Below, one piece after another: positions 9,925 to 19,385 of a stretch of 64,000 bases of DNA. The stretch lies in the NCBI GenBank assembly GCA_947311845.1, contig CAMZMU010000096.1:20126288-20190287 (forward strand), read 5' to 3'. The translations under genes and the position numbers were made by a program. The notes beneath the pieces are model-generated. The model had not been told where the DNA came from, ran no database searches, and saw only the letters and a program-made list of their open reading frames with translations. This DNA comes from Poa pratensis. Its lineage: Eukaryota > Streptophyta > Magnoliopsida > Poales > Poaceae. Each line of letters opens with the position of its first letter. The stretch's first letter is position 1.

Positions 9925-12570
9925 TCCTACTCGTCCTCGAGTAGGTAAACGATAAAAACAAAATAATTTTTGAGGTGACATGCTACTATCATAATCTTGA
10001 TCATATAATATTGCAAGGCACATGTAAATGAATGAAGTGATCCAAGTCAATGGTCTATAATTTGCTACCAAATAGATAATGAGTAAACAATGAATCACAC
10101 AAGCTAAACGTTTTCATGAATAGTACTTTCGAGACAAGCATCAAACAGTTTTGCATAAGTGTTAACTCATAAAGCAATAGTTTCTAATAAAAGGTATTTA
10201 ATCAACACAAAGGAAGAATTTAGTTTCAGCATTTGCTTCAACTTTCAACATATTTATCTCATGGATATTGTCAACACAAAGTAGTATAACAAGTCCAATA
10301 CATTGCATATAACGCATGTTGTAACAAAGTTGACACTAGTGTTTGCTTGTGGAAGACAGAAAGAATAGGAAAACTGACTCAACATAAAAGTAAAAGAAAG
10401 GCCCTTCGCAGAGGGAAGCAGGGATTAAATCATGTGCTAGAGCTTTTAGGTTTTTGAAAGCATATAGAGATTGCATAAAATATTTGATACTCCTCCCAAC
10501 CTTGCTAACACAAGCCATGGCTAACCGAATCCTCGGGTGCCTTCCATCAATCACATACCATGGAGGAGTATCTATTTTTGAGAGGTGTTTGTTAATTGTC
10601 AACGAATGGTAGCGGGTGAGAACAGTATTCTACCTGTCGAACGGACTTTTAAGAGCGGCTCCCATGAAGGACGTTATTTCTACCAGCAAGGCAGATCATC
10701 CCTCTTTCTCTTTGGTTTACACACATTCAGGTATTTCACTGTTTGTCATTGCTTACTGATGAATCAGGGCAAAAGTGTGAAGAGAATTAATTGGTTAAAG
10801 TTGTAATTAATTGGGACTGGGCACCCCGTTGCCAGCTCTTTTTGCAAGTTATTGGATAAGCGGATGTATATGCCACTAGTCCAGGTGTAAAAGTCCACTC
10901 GACAAATAGAATAAAGAATAACCACACTAATTCCTCATGAGCTAGTAAACATTGACACAAAAAGGGAATAATAACATTTTGAATAATTTAAAGGTAGCAC
11001 ATGAAAAATTTACTTGGAGTGGCAAGGAAATACCACATATAGGTAGTTATGGTGGACACAAATGGCATGGATTTTGGCTCAAGGATTTGGATGCACGAGA
11101 AGCATTCCCTCTCAGTACAGAGTTTAGGCTAGCAAGGTTATGTAAGCAAACAAGAATATCAACCCGTACACCAAGTTTTATATGACAAACATATTGCAAA
11201 CGTTATAAGACTTCATACCGTCTTCCTTGTTAACCAAACCCTGTTATTAGAAAATATCTAGACCTTAGAGTACCACCGATGCAAACCAAATTTTCAACAA
11301 GCTTTACGGTAGTTCTTCACTAATAGGCTTAACTCATGTGATGCACAATTTAATCATGATCTACTTGTTAACTCAAAACAATTGACAAGCATCAAGTTAT
11401 CCATTTTAGTGATCTACAAGATTAAGCAAGTTTTTCCTTATACCAATTACCACATGCAACATTTTCTGAACCAACCAAACACCAATCAATTTATTTCATC
11501 AACTCTCCAAACAAATATAAGTGAAGCAAGAGAGTACTTTCTACAAAAGAAAGCTAATAGCTCTGACAAGAGATACATGAAAACAAGAGCTAAAAGCTGA
11601 ACAGCGCTAGATATGAATACTCAACAAATATAAGTGAAGAATAGGAGTATTCTCATGAAAAAGCGGAGCGTGTCTCTCTCCCAATCAAGAATGCTAGGGT
11701 CCAGTCAAGCTTTATTGAAAATAAAAGTGCAATACTGAAAATAAAAGCACACAGACGCTCCAAGAAAAGCACATATGATGTGAAAGAATTAAAATATAGT
11801 TTCACTAGAGATGACCTGATAATTTTGACGATGAAGAAGGGGATGCCTTGGGCATCCCCAAGCTTAGACGCTTGAGTCTTCTTGAAATATGCTGGGGAGA
11901 TCCATGGGAGCCTCCCCAAGCTTAAGCTCTTCACTCTTCTTGATCCTATTATATCATCCTTCTCTCTTGACCCTTGAAAACTTCCGTCACACCAAACTCA
12001 AAGTAGATCTCATTAGAGGGTTAGTGCATAATCAAAAATTCACATGTTCTATAAAGACGCAATATGATTTGTTACTTTAAACATTAGCTACAGCCACTGA
12101 TGTTATGTGAAGCTCTTCCACCCAAAAAAGAATTTCACTCAACACTAGTAAAAGAGAGAATGCAAAAATAAAAAGGCATAATCTGTCTAAAACAGAACAG
12201 TCCGCAAAGACGAATTTTTTCGAGGCACTTACGACGCTCAGATCGAGAAACTCTGAACTAATGAAAGTTTCAGACATTCATAAAGATTACGCACAAAAAT
12301 TTCAGATTTAATTAACAATCTGGTGATTTTAGGAATTTCGTACAGTGAACAGCAAAAATCTGTTTCTGCGCAGCAATCAAAATTAAGCATCATCTTATCA
12401 TTAGAGGCTACTCTTGGCACAACAATGCGAGAAAATAAAGATACAAAGGAGTTGCTACAGAAGTAAACAAACTCCTTGACTCAATAAAAGAAAAATTGCA
12501 GAAAAATAAAATGGGTTGCCTCCCATAAGCGCTTTTCTTTAACGCCTTTTAGCTAGGCACAAAGCATGCA
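9925..12570 (-). other. Athila-like internal region without recognisable coding
   Basis: This 2.6-kb AT-rich stretch sits where pol would normally lie between protease and the polypurine tract. Open frames are short (largest about 90 codons at 11934-11653 and 10602-10336) and show no reverse transcriptase (YxDD), RNase H or integrase zinc-finger motif. It therefore looks like the non-coding 3' region of a non-autonomous derivative. Confidence 0.75.
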
Positions 12571-13062
12571 TCAAGTATTACCAAGTGAAGAAGCATCAAC
12601 ATTGTAATTTGTTCGAACAATAGAATCATAAGGTGGCTTAATCTTCTTCCTAGGAAAGTGTTCCATACCTTTCTTGAGAGGAAATTGATATTTTATATTC
12701 CCTTCTTTCATATCAATAATAGCACCTACAGTCCTAAGAAAAGGTCTTCCCAGCACAATAGGGCATGATGGATTGCACTCAATATCCAAGACAATAAAAT
12801 CAACGGGGACATAATTGTTGTTAACCATGATAAGAACATCATCAATTCTTCCCAAAGGTTTTTTAATAGTAGAATCAACAAGGTGAACATCCAAGTAACA
12901 ATTTTCCAAAGGTGCTAAATCAAGCATATCATATAATCTTTTAGGCATAACAGAAATACTAGCACCAAGGTCACACAAAGCATTGCAATCAAAGTCATTC
13001 AATTTCAATTTAATGATGGGCTCCCAACCATCTTCTAACTTCCTAGGGATAGAAGCTTCATG
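12571..13062 (-). CDS. Retropepsin-like aspartic protease domain
   Basis: The minus-strand frame contains NALCDLGASISVMPKRLYD, the active-site motif of Athila-type retroviral-like proteases (DLGAS in place of DTGA). VPVDFIVLDIE and PIVLGRPFLRT follow, with the conserved ILGRPFL-type second motif. The frame opens upstream with REIKHEASIPRKLED at about 13062. It is out of phase with Gag by one base: Gag ends KLGKRN-stop at 13064 where the protease frame reads on. This is either a one-base insertion in a G run (ttaggga) or an arrangement allowing frameshifting; a simple mutation is more likely. The product would cleave the Gag polyprotein. No polymerase follows. Confidence 0.8.
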   Translation of the reverse strand, partial: HEASIPRKLEDGWEPIIKLKLNDFDCNALCDLGASISVMPKRLYDMLDLAPLENCYLDVHLVDSTIKKPLGRIDDVLIMVNNNYVPVDFIVLDIECNPSCPIVLGRPFLRTVGAIIDMKEGNIKYQFPLKKGMEHFPRKKIKPPYDSIVRTNYNVDASSLGNT

Positions 13063-13063
13063 T

Positions 13064-14734
13064 TTAATTTCTCTTCCCTAACTTGCATAGAGCATTAGTA
13101 ATATGTTTAGTAAAAGCCATGTTTATAGCACTAGCATTAGGACTTCTAGCTAGCTTTTGCAAGAACTTAATTACTTCAGAAATATTGCAACCATCAAAAT
13201 CAAAGTCATTATTATCAAAAGTAATGGAGTTATTCTCTTCCTTATTGCTAGAAATTTCAGCATCTTTATCAAGGACAGTTTCAGAGTTATCAGGCAATTT
13301 AGGACATTTTGCAATAGAAGTGGAAACATTACCAACACCAACTATCTTGCCATTAATGGTAGGAGGTTTGTTAACACTTGAGTTTGAAGCATTTTCAGAA
13401 GTAGTAATAGTATAAACTCTAGCAATATTATTCTTTCTAGCAATTTCATCCTCTCTTTCCCATCTAGCATGCAATTCAGCTAACATCCTCACATTGTTAT
13501 CAATTTTAACTTGTATAGCATTGGCTACGGCAAAGGTATTACTCTCAATTGTTTCGGGCTTAGCTGCCATCTTATTAATCAAAGAGGATTGTGTTTCAGA
13601 CATCAATGAAATACAAGTTTCACCTTGCAAACCAGAAATCTCCCTATTCAAATTCTCAAGTTGATGGCTTATATTTTTTAGCATAGCAGATTGTTCATCC
13701 ATAGTTCTAGTAAACAGTTGGTTTTGCTCATATTGCTTTTGCATAAAAAATTTAGTGGCCTTTTCAATTTCTAGCATCCTTTCCTCACTAGGCATTCTTG
13801 TTCTACCATAGGAATCTCCATAACCATTGCCACTATTAGAAGGATAGGGCCTATAATTGCTATTACCAAAATTATTCCTATAAGCATTGTTGTTGAAATT
13901 ATTATTTTTAATGAAGTTCACATCAACATGCTCTTCTTGAGCAACCAAAGAAGCTAAAGGAACATTATTTGGATCAACATGTGTTTGACCATTTGCAAGC
14001 ATAGACATAATAGTATCAATTTTGGCACTCAAGGAGGAGGTTTCCTCAACAGAATTTACCTTCTTACCTGTTGGAGCTCTCTCGGTGTGCCACTCAGAAT
14101 AATTAATCATCATATCATCAAGAAGCTTTGTTGCAGCACCCAAAGTGATGGACATAAAGGTACCTCCAGCGGCCGAATCCAATAAATTCCTCGAAGAAAA
14201 ATTTAATCCTGCATAGAAGGTTTGGATGATCATCCAAGTAGTCAGTCCATGAGTGGGACAATTTTTAACCAATGATTTCATTCTCTCCCATGCTTGAGCA
14301 ACATGTTCATTATCAAATTGCTTAAAATTCATTATGCTACTTCTCAAAGAAATAATCTTAGCAGGAGGATAATATTTTCCAATAAAAGCATCTTTGCATT
14401 TAGTCCATGAATCAATACTATTTCTAGGCAAAGATAGCAACCATTCTTTAGCACGTCCTCTCAAGGAGAAAGGAAAAAGTTTCAGTTTAATAATATCACC
14501 ATCTACTTCCTTGAGCTTTTGCATTTCACAAAGTTCAACAAAGTTATTAAGGTGAACAGCAGCATCATCAGTACTAACACCAGAAAATTGCTCTTTCATA
14601 ACAAGATTTAAAAGTGCAGGTTTAATTTCATAAAATTCTGCTGAAGCAGCAGGTGGAGCAATAGGTGTGCATATGAAATCATTGTTGTTCGTGCTAGTGA
14701 AATCACACAACTTAGTGTTCTCAGGAGTACTCAT
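13064..14734 (-). CDS. Athila-like Gag protein
   Basis: I chose the ATG at 14734 (MSTPENTKLCDF) because it is the first in-frame ATG after the PBS. The open frame itself runs back into the LTR. The protein is about 556 residues. Residues near 45-190 form the retrotransposon Gag domain: EQFSGVSTDDAAVHLNNF, then LKLFPFSLRGRAKEWLLSLP, SWTKCKDAFIGKYYPP, and a WERMKSLVKNCPTHGL / QTFYAGL / LLDSAAGGTF series typical of Athila and related plant gypsy elements. An asparagine-rich stretch (NNNFNNNAYRNN) and a predicted coiled coil (FFMQKQYEQNQLFTRTMDEQ) follow. No CCHC zinc knuckle is seen. It would form the particle that packages the RNA. The frame is intact to the stop at 13064. Confidence 0.88.
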   Translation of the reverse strand: MSTPENTKLCDFTSTNNNDFICTPIAPPAASAEFYEIKPALLNLVMKEQFSGVSTDDAAVHLNNFVELCEMQKLKEVDGDIIKLKLFPFSLRGRAKEWLLSLPRNSIDSWTKCKDAFIGKYYPPAKIISLRSSIMNFKQFDNEHVAQAWERMKSLVKNCPTHGLTTWMIIQTFYAGLNFSSRNLLDSAAGGTFMSITLGAATKLLDDMMINYSEWHTERAPTGKKVNSVEETSSLSAKIDTIMSMLANGQTHVDPNNVPLASLVAQEEHVDVNFIKNNNFNNNAYRNNFGNSNYRPYPSNSGNGYGDSYGRTRMPSEERMLEIEKATKFFMQKQYEQNQLFTRTMDEQSAMLKNISHQLENLNREISGLQGETCISLMSETQSSLINKMAAKPETIESNTFAVANAIQVKIDNNVRMLAELHARWEREDEIARKNNIARVYTITTSENASNSSVNKPPTINGKIVGVGNVSTSIAKCPKLPDNSETVLDKDAEISSNKEENNSITFDNNDFDFDGCNISEVIKFLQKLARSPNASAINMAFTKHITNALCKLGKRN

Positions 14735-14913
14735 TTTAGCAGAAATAAAAACAGTACAGAAAATAACTTGAAAGTAAACTAGATGCAAGTAACTAATTTT
14801 TTTGTGTTTTTGATAATTGAAAGCAAACAAGATAAAATAAAATAAACTAAGCAAGACAAAAACAAAGTAAAGAGATTGGAAGCGTGAAACTCCCCTTGCA
14901 GAAGACTGCTGTC

Positions 14914-14931
14914 TCCCCGGCAACGGCGCCA
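14914..14931 (-). other. Athila-like primer binding site (tRNA-Asp type)
   Basis: The minus strand reads TGGCGCCGTTGCCGGGGA, starting 11 bases after the 5' LTR end. This matches the tRNA-Asp-complementary PBS used by many plant Athila and Tat elements. Confidence 0.88.
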
Positions 14932-14942
14932 GAAAAATAGCT

Positions 14943-16537
14943 TGATGACGTGAAACACACGTTCGTTGGGAGACCCCAAGAGGAAGGTATGATGTAGTCA
15001 GCAGCAAGTTTTCCCTCAGAAAGAAACCAAGGTTATCGAACCAGTAGGAGCAGCAACTCTTCAGAAGGTTGTCAACGGCGCCAGAAAAATAGCTGTCGCA
15101 GGGAGTCTGGACTGTTGACGTGGAATCTGCACACAACACAATCAAACTACTTTGCCCCAACGAAACAGTGAGGTTGTCAATCTCACTGGCTTGCTGAAAA
15201 CAAAGGATTAAACGTATGGTGTGGAAAATGAGTATTAAATTGCAGAGAATGAAAAAGGAACAGTTTGCAGTTTGTGGTTGTTTAATCAGTGTAAAAGAAT
15301 GGACCGGGGTCCACAGTTCACTAGTGGTGTCTCTCCATAAAAGATAACTAACATGTTGGGTGAACAAATTACAGCTGGGCAATTGACGAATAGTGAGCGC
15401 ATGACAATGCATATACATGACATGTTGACTACTATGATATTTAATTGGGCATTACGACATAATACATAGACCGTTATCCAACAGCATCTATGACTAATAA
15501 TCCACCGCCGGGTTGTCATCCGAGTCCCCCGTTGGTATTAAGTTGCAAGCAACGGATAATTGCATTAAGTAAAGTGCGTAATGTAAACAAACACATATGC
15601 CCGTGGACATAGCATCGTTAGGTTATCCCTAGTGGCAACAGCACATCCACAACCTTAGAACTTTCTGTCACTGTCCCAGGTTAAACGGAGACATGAACCC
15701 ACTATCTAGCATAAATACTCTCTCTTGGAGTTACAAGCATCTACTTGGCCAAAGCATCTACGAGTAACGGAAAGCATGCAAGATCTTAAATAACATATAA
15801 GATAGATTGATAATCAACTTGACATAATATTCAATATTCATCGGATCCCAGCAAACACAACATGTAGCATTACAATAATATGATCTTGATCATGTAGGGC
15901 AGCTCACAAGATCTAAACATGATGGCACAAAGTGGAGAGACAACCATCTAGCTACTGCTATGGACCCGTAGTCCAAGGATGAACTACTCACGCATCACTC
16001 CGGAGGCAGGCATGGCGATGTAGAAGCCTCCGGTGACGATTCCCCTCTCCGGCAGGGTGCCGGGAAGAGGTTCTGAACCCTCCCGAGCTAGGGTTGACGA
16101 CGGCGGCGTCTCTGGATCTTTTCGTGGATATTTGCTCAGGTACTTAGGGTTTTCGCGTCGGGGGAATAAGTAGGCGAAAGGGCGGCGGCTGCGGACCCCC
16201 GAGGGGCCCACACCACCCTAGGGCGCGGCAGGGGGGCCCGCGCCCTAGGTGCGTGTGGCCTCCTGGTGGCCCTCCTCTGCTGCTCCTTCGCTCCGTCAGG
16301 TGTGTTCTGGAAAAATAGGCACCCCCGTGTAGTTTCGTCCAATTCCGAGAATATTTCCAGACTAGCTTTTCTGGAATACAAAAACAGCAGAAAACAGGAA
16401 CTGGCACTTCGGCATCTTGTTAATAGGTTAGTCCCAAAAAATGTATAAAAGTGATATAAAGTAGATGCAAAACATGTAGCAATTGGTATAAACAAGCATG
16501 GAACATCAAAAATTATAGATACGTTTGAGACGTATCA
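14943..16537 (-). repeat. Athila-like 5' LTR
   Basis: It is nearly identical to 8312-9907, with the same TG...CA ends, and the PBS follows it on the minus strand. The PBS-like internal copy is at 15073-15094. The flank after 16537 is the second GCAGA target duplication. Confidence 0.95.
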
Positions 16538-17175
16538 GCAGACAACCTTCTTTGCTTCGTACGTACTGGGGGCAATTCGTTATCCTTTGGAAGCATCTTC
16601 TTTAATGTTTTCAGCAACTTTTCAAATCCCTTGTCAGATACACCATTCTCTGCCTGCCATTGTAGCAATTCCAGTGTGGTACCCACTTTTTCTGGCCATC
16701 TTCGCAATTTGGGTACAACAATTTTTGTGATCCTCTAACATGTGCTCCAACTTCAACCTCTCGTTTTCACTTTCGTAGTTTATCTGTGCATCAAGAATGG
16801 CCCGACGAAGATCATCATCGGGCTCATCAACAATGGCCTCTTCTTTAACTTCGTCTTCCCCCATTGTAGTACGACCGTGTTCAGAGAATATAGGATAGTT
16901 GTCATCATCCTCTTCTTCTTCATTGTCTTCCATTATAACCCCTCTTTCTCCGTCCTTGGTCCAACAATTATAGCCGACATGAAACCAGACTGCAACAGAT
17001 GGAAGTGTAGGGTTTTTGAGAAAGAGTAATCCTTCGTATTCTTACAGACACTACATGGACAACAAATAAAACCATTCCGTTTGTTTGTCTCAGCCACACA
17101 GACAAAATTATGCAGGCCACTAATGAACTCGGGACTGCGTCGGTCACCGTACATCCATTGCCGACTCATCTGCAT
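16538..17175 (-). pseudogene. TNP2 transposase N-terminal part (first piece)
   Basis: The minus-strand reading from 17175 starts MQMSRQWMYGDRRSPEFISG, then FVCVAETNKRNGFICCPCSVC and DYSFSKTLHFHLLQSGF. This is the transposase-associated domain found at the N-terminus of CACTA TNP2 proteins, with its Cys/His cluster. An acidic linker (MEDNEEEEDDDN, about 16933) and the block LELLQWQAENGVSDKGFEKLLK...KMLPKDNELP follow. The frame is broken at 16933, near 16710, and by one extra C near 16567, before the Athila-like element interrupts it at the KKVVC codons. TNP2 would bind and cut transposon ends; this copy is dead. Confidence 0.87.
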
Positions 17176-17327
17176 TATATAAATACATCAAAAACTATCA
17201 CACTACATCATGAATAGAGAACTGACCAAATTAATTAATACAAGTTCATCACATTAAAACCAAAGTAGAGTAGTGACTAAATGTAATACATAGTTCTCAT
17301 AAAACATACATTGAAACTAACATACAA

Positions 17328-17558
17328 CTATCTAATGCATTTAAATGCAACAACAAATGCGATCAAAATCGCAACTAAGTTAACCATTGATCCAACAACA
17401 TAATAATACCAAGCCTCTTTATTAATTGCATATTTTCTAATCTTTCTAATCTTCAAGCGCATTGCATCCATCTTGATCTTGTGATCATCGACGACATCGG
17501 CAAGATACAACTCCAATTTCATCTTCTCTTCTTCAATTCTTTTAAATTTTTCTTTCAA
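17328..17558 (-). CDS. Small CACTA-associated ORF with a C-terminal membrane helix
   Basis: This frame encodes about 76 residues: a charged, probably coiled-coil part (EEEKMKLELYLADVVDDHKI, KMDAMRLKIRKIRKYA) followed by a hydrophobic helix (MVNLVAILIAFVVAFKC). Similar ORFs are, from memory, common next to TNP2 genes in Triticeae CACTA elements, in the same orientation and a few hundred bases upstream, as here. Its role is unknown to me. The upstream sequence continues in a similar charged style to about 17640, so the true start may lie further upstream or in another exon. Confidence 0.5.
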   Translation of the reverse strand: MKEKFKRIEEEKMKLELYLADVVDDHKIKMDAMRLKIRKIRKYAINKEAWYYYVVGSMVNLVAILIAFVVAFKCIR

Positions 17559-17559
17559 A

Positions 17560-19212
17560 TCATCGTTTTATTTTTCAACTAAATTTAACTTCTCCACAAG
17601 AGGGTCGGTTGGAATTTCTGGTTCACATACCTCCTAGATAAAAATATCTATGTCAAGTGTTGGTCGGCATAATTGTCATAAACACGAATCAAATTTGGCA
17701 TAATTGTCATACCACATCCGAATCATAGACCCGACGAGGGCCGACGGGGACGGATATCAAAACCATGGCACTATACATATAACAAACAATTATACAAGTA
17801 AGAAAATTATATCAAAGCCGACCACGCTGGCCGACGAACTGCATTAGCCGCCCTGTCCACCGCTGCACCTGCCCGACGCTGTTGGATTCTGTTTCGCCGA
17901 CCTGCGGTGGCCGCCCTGGACAAAGCCTGGACTACGCCCGCACGAGCCCTCCGCCGCAGTGCACTGGACGCCCCCGGCCTGCCATGCCCGACCGGATTTG
18001 GGTCCCTGCCGCCGCACTTCAGTGACTATCTGCACCCAGCTAAACCGTCTCATGGACATCCAAGGAAAGCTCGAACGCATCCTGCGTCTCAAATTCTGAA
18101 GGTATCTGTATTTGTCGGTACTGTTTACCTTGTTTCATGCTAGCTGAATTTGGACCAGAGTGGGAGAAACTAATTCCCTTGCATCAGCTGTTTCATAAGA
18201 TGCCATTCTTATCAAAAGCATGTTGTTCAGCTCAAATAATATATGTTTGATTTTGAGTTCCAGTATTATAGTTGAGATCAATGGACTGTAATCAATTTTA
18301 AAAAGTATGCTACTACTTTAAGCTGGAATACATGATCCAATCTTTTGAGTATTTTATAGGGAAGAAAAATATTATTTCTAAACAAGTGACCCAATTCAGA
18401 ATCTGAACTATAGTGCCATGTTCAGCAGTGAATTCAGAATCTGAACTATATTGCCATTGACGGGAGGACGTATTTCGTTTGAAGACATAACCTATCTAGA
18501 AAACCAAAATGGTATGTAGAAGTCGCTGTGTTCGCTTATTACAATGGATATACATTATACATAGTAACATGTGCCTTATATGCAGATCCGAAAGAGGTCA
18601 AAGGCAAAGGAATAGAGAGTGGTGTGAAAAAATAAAGATAAGATTTCAAAACACCAAGTTCAATGGTAAGTATTTGAGCTGTGGATGATTCAATGGTAAG
18701 AAATGCTATACACCTTTTATGTTGTGGAAATCATGTTTATGCAGCTATTGCCCTTATATTGATTTGGATCTTTTGGAACTATGCTTGTGACTTCTAAACA
18801 GCTTGGCTAACATGGTTGTTTAATTTCGTCATACTTGTTTCCGTAACAATCTGCCCACTTGTAACTACAAAGAGGAAACACGGAGGTCATGTACTAGAAA
18901 ATCAACCCTCCAGCTAAGGGGAGAAGCTCGAGAGAAAGGTTATTGTGTAGTCAGAATTAGTACTGTCCAGGTTCTGAAAACTCGCTGGAAGCAACATGGC
19001 ATGGCAAGCTGAAGCGGAGACTCTCAAATCCATCTTCACCGACTCACTTTGTCAATGAGCATAGCAGAGCATTTTTGGTAGTTACTTACTGGACTTGCTA
19101 GGGTACCAGGTTTGCATGAAAAATAAGGAAGTGTTAGTAACCTGTCCTTTTGCATTTTGGGTAGTTTTGTGGTGTTTCGAGCAACCAAGATGCAGGCTGC
19201 AATATGTTGGCG
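17560..19212. other. Unassigned intergenic sequence
   Basis: No convincing gene, RNA or transposon terminus was found. A GC-rich patch at 17860-18080 has overlapping frames on both strands but no recognisable motif, and it may be the right-hand part of the CACTA element. The remainder (18100-19200) is AT-rich. Confidence 0.5.
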
Positions 19213-19220
19213 CCTCTACG

Positions 19221-19377
19221 CAGTGGCGGAGGCAGGTTCGAGACACGCCCCGGGCCAGCTTCAGATGCTACAGTGCACAAATCGCTACAGTACGCTACAT
19301 TAAATGCTGCCTGCAGTCGCTGCGCCCCGGGCCATAGCCCTGGTGGCCTGGGGCCTGGGCGCCTGGCTCCGCCTCTG
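19221..19377. mobile_element. hAT-type MITE, CAGTGGCGGAG family
   Basis: This 157-bp element has terminal inverted repeats CAGTGGCGGAGGCAGG and CCTGGCTCCGCCTCTG. Flanking 8-mers cctctacg (19213-19220) and cctctatg (19378-19385) match at seven of eight bases, the 8-bp target duplication expected of hAT elements. It has no coding capacity. Two other copies of the family lie at 50611 and 51975. Confidence 0.85.
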
Positions 19378-19385
19378 CCTCTATG

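Larger units (their letters stand above)
8312..16537 (-). mobile_element. Athila-like Ty3/gypsy LTR retrotransposon, complete but lacking most of pol
   Basis: The element is 8226 bp. It is bounded by LTRs of 1596 and 1595 bp that are almost identical and flanked by a perfect 5-bp target duplication, GCAGA (8307-8311 and 16538-16542). On the minus strand the order is 5' LTR, tRNA-Asp-type PBS, gag, protease, a 2.6-kb region without recognisable pol, polypurine tract, 3' LTR. Reverse transcriptase, RNase H and integrase motifs are absent, so it must move with proteins supplied by a relative. The LTRs differ mainly by small indels (gg/gag near 8337, homopolymer changes near 9530, 9600 and 9690), so the insertion is recent. 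It interrupts the CACTA transposase gene. The Athila assignment rests on the Gag and PBS types. Confidence 0.93.
2590..17600 (-). mobile_element. CACTA-type DNA transposon remnant carrying two nested LTR retrotransposons
   Basis: Minus-strand fragments of one TNP2-type transposase gene occur in collinear order at 17175-16538, 8311-7997 and 2684-2590, separated by complete LTR retrotransposons. A further small ORF typical of the region upstream of Triticeae CACTA transposases lies at 17558-17328. The CACTA...TAGTG termini and 3-bp target duplications were not found. The left part is lost against a degenerate LTR, and the right limit near 17600 is arbitrary. The element is non-functional, because its transposase is frameshifted as well as interrupted. 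Assignment to the CACTA (En/Spm, Caspar-like) superfamily rests on recognising the transposase protein. Confidence 0.82.

Noticed and set aside
13064..15418. A 784-codon minus-strand frame running from the LTR into Gag
   Set aside because: The first 200 or so codons lie in the LTR and leader and recur in the other LTR. The real Gag start is the ATG at 14734, after the PBS.
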